Translations under genes and position numbers: made by a program
From: Olivibacter sitiensis DSM 17696
GTDB taxonomy: Bacteria > Bacteroidota > Bacteroidia > Sphingobacteriales > Sphingobacteriaceae
NCBI RefSeq assembly: GCF_000427965.1
Contig: NZ_ATZA01000001.1
Location: 124,001 to 188,000 of the forward strand
DNA: 64,000 bases
Direction of reading: 5' to 3'
Notes under the pieces: generated by a model
Told to the model about the DNA's origin: nothing
What the model saw: only the letters and a program-made list of their open reading frames with translations
Database searches by the model: none
Part shown: positions 60,939-64,000 of the stretch, piece after piece
How positions within the stretch are numbered: position 1 is the stretch's first letter
Layout of the letters: the number at the start of each line of letters is the position of its first letter

Positions 60939-61898
60939 GTGTCTGACGTAATTGAAATCAATGGGCTTACCAAGCGATACGGCAGCCTGACGGCCGTAGA
61001 CCATTTGGATCTGACGATCAAGAAAGGAGAGGTCTTTGGCCTGCTGGGGCCGAATGGGGCAGGTAAGTCGACCACCATCCTGATGATGCTCGGCCTTACG
61101 GACCCGGATGCGGGCACGGTGCAGGTCTGCGGCATCAATGCCACGGTAAACCCCATAGAGGTTAAAAGAAGGGTAGGCTATCTGCCCGACGACGTAGGGT
61201 TTTACGAAAACTACAGCGGACTGGAAAACCTTTTGTACACTGCCCGCCTCAACAGGATCAGCGGGGAGGAAGCGGAGGCTAGGGCCGACAGGCTCCTGGA
61301 GCGTGTGGGGCTTAGCGATCATGCGGGCAAGAAAGCAGGGAAATACTCCAGGGGGATGCGCCAGCGGCTGGGCCTGGCCGATGTGCTTATCAAAAACCCC
61401 GAGGTCATTATCTTGGACGAGCCCACCTTGGGTATAGACCCCAAGGGGGTGCGGGAGTTTCTGGACCTCATCGTGCAGCTTAGCAAGGAAGAGGGCATCA
61501 CGGTGCTGCTTTCCTCCCACCACCTGCACCAGGTACAGCAGGTATGCGACAGGGTAGGGCTGTTTGTCGAGGGCAAATTGCTGGCCGAAGGCGATGTGCC
61601 CACGCTTTCCAGGAAGCTTTTTCCCGAGCAGGCCTTTGAGGTGGAACTAGGCGTATCTGGCGCGACCTTTGAGCAGGTGAGAACGGTCTTAGCGCCGCTG
61701 GAAGGCATTGCCTCTGTCACACAGGCACCACAGGAACTTTTTCACGTGGCCTGCCACCAAGACCTTACGGCACGGATAGCCCATAGGCTGGTGTCGTCCG
61801 GCTTGGAGCTGGTGCACCTGACCCATAGGGAATACGGCCTGGACGAGATCTATAATCGGTATTTTGAAGGAAAGGAGGCCTATGGCAAGCTTAGCTAA
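60939..61898 (+). CDS. ABC transporter ATP-binding protein (CcmA/NosF-like)
   Basis: A 319-residue ATPase with Walker A GPNGAGKS at 37-44, signature YSRGMRQRL, Walker B VIILDEPTLGIDP, and a C-terminal extension of about 90 residues typical of COG1131 ATPases. The start is a GTG at 60939, 3 nt after the NEW3 gene; no in-frame ATG is nearby. The stop overlaps the permease start by 17 nt. Relatives act in drug, lipid or cofactor export and in NosDFY-type maturation systems. Confidence 0.93.
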   Translation: MSDVIEINGLTKRYGSLTAVDHLDLTIKKGEVFGLLGPNGAGKSTTILMMLGLTDPDAGTVQVCGINATVNPIEVKRRVGYLPDDVGFYENYSGLENLLYTARLNRISGEEAEARADRLLERVGLSDHAGKKAGKYSRGMRQRLGLADVLIKNPEVIILDEPTLGIDPKGVREFLDLIVQLSKEEGITVLLSSHHLHQVQQVCDRVGLFVEGKLLAEGDVPTLSRKLFPEQAFEVELGVSGATFEQVRTVLAPLEGIASVTQAPQELFHVACHQDLTARIAHRLVSSGLELVHLTHREYGLDEIYNRYFEGKEAYGKLS

Positions 61899-62850
61899 TA
61901 AGCCATTGCACCCATTTTGGGTGATCGTGAACAAGGAAATAAGGGACTATGTGAGCAGTTGGCGTTTCGTCATCCTTTTGGTACTCATCCTGCTCACCTG
62001 CTTTGGTTCCCTGTACACTTCCATCACTAATCTGGGCAAGTCCATCAAGGCCGATGATCCGGACGGGGCTTTCTTTTTCCTGAAGCTCTTTACCGTCTCG
62101 GATGGCTCGTTGCCTCCTTTTCACGTGTTCATCGGTTTCTTGGGGCCTTTGCTGGGCATTGCCCTGGGCTTTGATGCCATCAATTCCGAGCAGCATGCCG
62201 GTACATTGAGCAGGGTAATGGCACAGCCCATCCATCGCGATTACCTCATCAATGCCAAGTTTGTGGCGGCTCTCATCGTCATCGGCACCCTGTTCTTCGC
62301 ATTGGGTTTCATGGTCATGGGGCTGGGGCTGTTCATCGTGGGTATTCCCCCTACGGCTGGCGAGTTTCTGCGCATCCTGTTCTTCTTGCTCCTGAGCGTG
62401 CTGTATGTGGCCTTCTGGCTCAACCTGTCCATCCTGTTTTCCATCAGGTTCAAGCAGGCCGCCACATCGGCCCTCACGGCGATAGCCATATGGTTGTTCT
62501 TTACCGTGTTCTATCAGATTATAGTCAATCTGATAGCCAGGGCTATCATACCGGACGGGGCTTCCTCGCCGCAGCAAATGATGGCCTATCAAAACTTGGT
62601 GATGAACATGCTGCGCATAGTGCCCAGCCAGCTGTATAGCGATGCGACGACGACCTTGCTCATGCCTTCGGTGAGGAGCCTGGGGCCGCTCACCATGGAG
62701 CAGGTGTACAGCGCCATTCCCAGTCCATTACCCTTGGGGCAAAGCCTGCTGCTGGTATGGCCGCAGCTCACGGGCCTCATAGCGGCTACCGTGCTTTGCT
62801 TTGCGATATCCTACTACCTGTTCATGCGCAAGGAAATACGGTCTAGGTAA
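61882..62850 (+). CDS. ABC-2 type permease (NosY-like, COG1277)
   Basis: A 322-residue membrane protein with about six TM helices and a short N-terminal cytoplasmic segment (NKPLHPFWVIVNKEIRDYVSSWRF), the typical ABC-2/NosY layout. The family motif region GFDAINSEQHAGTLSRVMAQPIHRDYLINAKF is conserved. The ATG at 61882 is preceded by AAAGGAGG at 61870-61878, an unusually strong Shine-Dalgarno-like sequence for this phylum. It overlaps the ATPase gene and is followed by a terminator, closing a three-gene operon. Confidence 0.9.
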   Translation: MASLANKPLHPFWVIVNKEIRDYVSSWRFVILLVLILLTCFGSLYTSITNLGKSIKADDPDGAFFFLKLFTVSDGSLPPFHVFIGFLGPLLGIALGFDAINSEQHAGTLSRVMAQPIHRDYLINAKFVAALIVIGTLFFALGFMVMGLGLFIVGIPPTAGEFLRILFFLLLSVLYVAFWLNLSILFSIRFKQAATSALTAIAIWLFFTVFYQIIVNLIARAIIPDGASSPQQMMAYQNLVMNMLRIVPSQLYSDATTTLLMPSVRSLGPLTMEQVYSAIPSPLPLGQSLLLVWPQLTGLIAATVLCFAISYYLFMRKEIRSR

Positions 62851-62890
62851 GAGGTTAGGTTATATATAGATTACTCTATTTGGCTATTTG

Positions 62891-62942
62891 GCGGCCGTCT
62901 CCTGCGTTTGTGCAACACAAATGCAGGAGACCGCTTTTTTTT
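62891..62942 (+). terminator. Terminator closing the NEW3-ABC operon
   Basis: GTCTCCTGC then TTTGTG pair with CACAAA then GCAGGAGAC, bounded by GCGG/CCGC, followed by eight T. Confidence 0.9.
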
Positions 62943-63009
62943 GCTGTATTTGCTTTGTCTAATTCCGGGTCGTTTTTTACCAAAATATAACTCGTCCATG
63001 CCGTATGGT

Positions 63010-63369
63010 TTATGATTGCTCATCAATTGTAGTTCTGTCGTTATTTGTTGTCGGTTGGGAGATTACAAGAAATTCAAGTTGTTCCGTGGTCTCATTCGCA
63101 ATAAAGTGTCTGGTTTTGGGTTGGATTAATAGCCCTTTTTGTTCGGTTACAATTATTTTATTCCCATCTAAATAAAAAGTTGCAGCACCTTTGAGTATGT
63201 AGAAAAATTGCTGAGCATTGACATGAAAATGTGATTTTTCCCTTGTTTCACTCGGCATACTTTCCTGTTTGACCGAAAGTCCAACAGTATCTGCTAAAAC
63301 CCAACTATCACAGTTGTTGCCCCACAAATAATGTTCTGCTGTTTGTTTGTCAATTATTTTTTCTGTCAT
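63010..63369 (-). CDS. Cupin-domain protein
   Basis: A 119-residue single-cupin protein: SHFHVNAQQFFYILKG is cupin motif 1 (His, His, Gln in place of Glu further on) and the GLLIQPKTRHFIANE stretch is motif 2. Such small cupins bind a metal and may act as isomerases, dioxygenases or sensors; no specific function can be assigned. It is isolated, on the opposite strand to the ABC operon. Confidence 0.8.
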   Translation of the reverse strand: MTEKIIDKQTAEHYLWGNNCDSWVLADTVGLSVKQESMPSETREKSHFHVNAQQFFYILKGAATFYLDGNKIIVTEQKGLLIQPKTRHFIANETTEQLEFLVISQPTTNNDRTTIDEQS

Positions 63370-63508
63370 AAGTGTTCCATCAAAATTTGCAAATAACGGG
63401 CCGCGTATTGGCGATGGGCGGGATTTTTACCACAAGACCTAAATGCGAAGCCGAAGGCTCAAACTTAGATAAATTGCTTTTATATCCAATTTAATTGCGT
63501 TGCATATT

Positions 63509-63763
63509 TTATTTCAGGTTTCGTTCTTTCAATATGACTTCCAATTCTTTAACTTTTTTGTTTTTAGGGTCTTTAACAAATTTATAGATTAGAAAGAGAG
63601 GTAGTAGAAGTGCAAGCCCATATGCGTTATAATATATGCTGACAAAAATAATTCCTAATAGAAAACCAATAAGAAAAGCATTTAATATAGAGAATGATTT
63701 CAGCTTTTTTTCTTCGTTTAATAGCTCTTGGTCTGTCAATTCTTTTAATTCTTTCTCTTCCAT
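63509..63763 (-). CDS. Small two-helix membrane protein A
   Basis: An 84-residue protein: charged N-terminus (ELKELTDQELLNEEKKLKS), two adjacent TM helices (about 25-45 and 47-62), and a charged tail ending KERNLK. It resembles small Bacteroidota proteins often loosely called 'redox-active disulfide protein 2', although it has no cysteine pair. It starts 3 nt after the next small gene on the same strand, to which its tail is similar. Confidence 0.6.
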   Translation of the reverse strand: MEEKELKELTDQELLNEEKKLKSFSILNAFLIGFLLGIIFVSIYYNAYGLALLLPLFLIYKFVKDPKNKKVKELEVILKERNLK

Positions 63764-63766
63764 TTT

Positions 63767-64000
63767 TTAGTTCAGGTTTCGTGATTTGATTTCTTTGTTT
63801 AACAAATTCAAGTTTATTAAAGTTGGCAGTAAGCTTATTGGAAAAATAAATATAGGAAGCCCTAAAGGCAGCGGAAATATTCTGGCTAATTTGTCACTAT
63901 CGCTTGTAACATAAATATAAATCACAACGGCAAGCATCAAGATCCCCATAATTCCAAAAGCCATCAGAATACTTTTTAGTAATCCCTTTTGTTTCAATAG
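63767..64000 (-). CDS. Small two-helix membrane protein B, 5' end at window edge
   Basis: An open frame of at least 77 codons with two TM helices and a tail ending EIKSRNLN, matching the layout and tail (ERNLK) of the neighbouring small protein. A TTG at 63997 could be the start, but the frame is still open at the right edge, so the true start may lie outside. Probable tandem paralogs; function unknown. Confidence 0.5.
   Translation of the reverse strand, partial: LLKQKGLLKSILMAFGIMGILMLAVVIYIYVTSDSDKLARIFPLPLGLPIFIFPISLLPTLINLNLLNKEIKSRNLN

Noticed and set aside
61891-62592. 233-codon minus-strand open frame inside the ABC permease
   Set aside because: Composition is rich in Gln, Glu, Asp and His, the mirror of membrane-protein codons; antisense to a supported gene.

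Overview
The window looks like chromosome of a Bacteroidota member, most likely a Sphingobacteriales relative (inference). Reasons: a SusC/SusD pair, an FtsH with a Gly-rich linker, gliding-clade style housekeeping genes, a near absence of Shine-Dalgarno dependence, and repeated Bacteroidota promoters of the form TTG-N18..22-TAnnTTTG. No rRNA, tRNA, CRISPR array, complete IS or prophage was recognised. About 56 protein genes are supported, plus a frameshifted antitoxin-like gene and remnants of two decayed genes.

Layout. 1-11.9 kb: a lipoprotein metalloprotease running off the left edge, then tpx, a PBP4-type peptidase, ispH, hemH with a membrane phosphoesterase, an orphan FtsX/MacB-like permease, tadA, sodA, an MDR dehydrogenase with msrA, and a small Spy/CpxP-like periplasmic protein. 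11.9-16.2 kb (minus): pfkA, a DsbD-type transporter, a separately encoded DsbD alpha domain and birA. 16.3-20.8 kb (plus): rsfS, ftsH, a PA0069-type radical SAM protein and a rhomboid protease. 20.8-26.1 kb: galE in an apparent operon with two unknown genes (minus), waaA (plus), hemW (minus). 26.3-32.2 kb: a ROK regulator followed by susC and susD with no glycosidase. 32.3-40.2 kb: CoA-binding protein, upp with a YjjG-like phosphatase, uvrB, hisS, a DUF2911 protein, a 5'(3')-deoxyribonucleotidase, a 450-bp intergenic region that seems to encode a small transcript, and an Lrp/AsnC regulator. 40.2-47.7 kb (minus): addA-addB recombination nuclease and pdhB.

47.7-63 kb is more accessory. A thioredoxin-like protein and a COG3910 ATPase are followed by a small scrambled island (49.0-50.7 kb) containing a PIN toxin-antitoxin pair, a DUF433 gene broken by one base, two decayed DUF3738-like gene ends and a 131-bp MITE-like palindrome. 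Next comes a tight six-gene operon: CzcC-CzcB-CzcA metal efflux pump, response regulator, histidine kinase and quinone oxidoreductase. After a repeat-bearing gap there is a three-gene operon of a NEW3-domain membrane protein with an ABC ATPase and permease. The right edge holds a cupin and two small paralogous membrane proteins.

The most interesting signals are: a recurrent TAnnTTTG box placed 4-5 nt before start codons, which predicts leaderless mRNAs; a putative 23-codon small ORF wrapped around a strong hairpin upstream of the AsnC-type regulator; the TA/MITE/remnant island; the NEW3-ABC operon with a duplicated 14-bp upstream motif; and two unknown genes tied to galE. I do not see convincing evidence for a large new defence or biosynthetic system.
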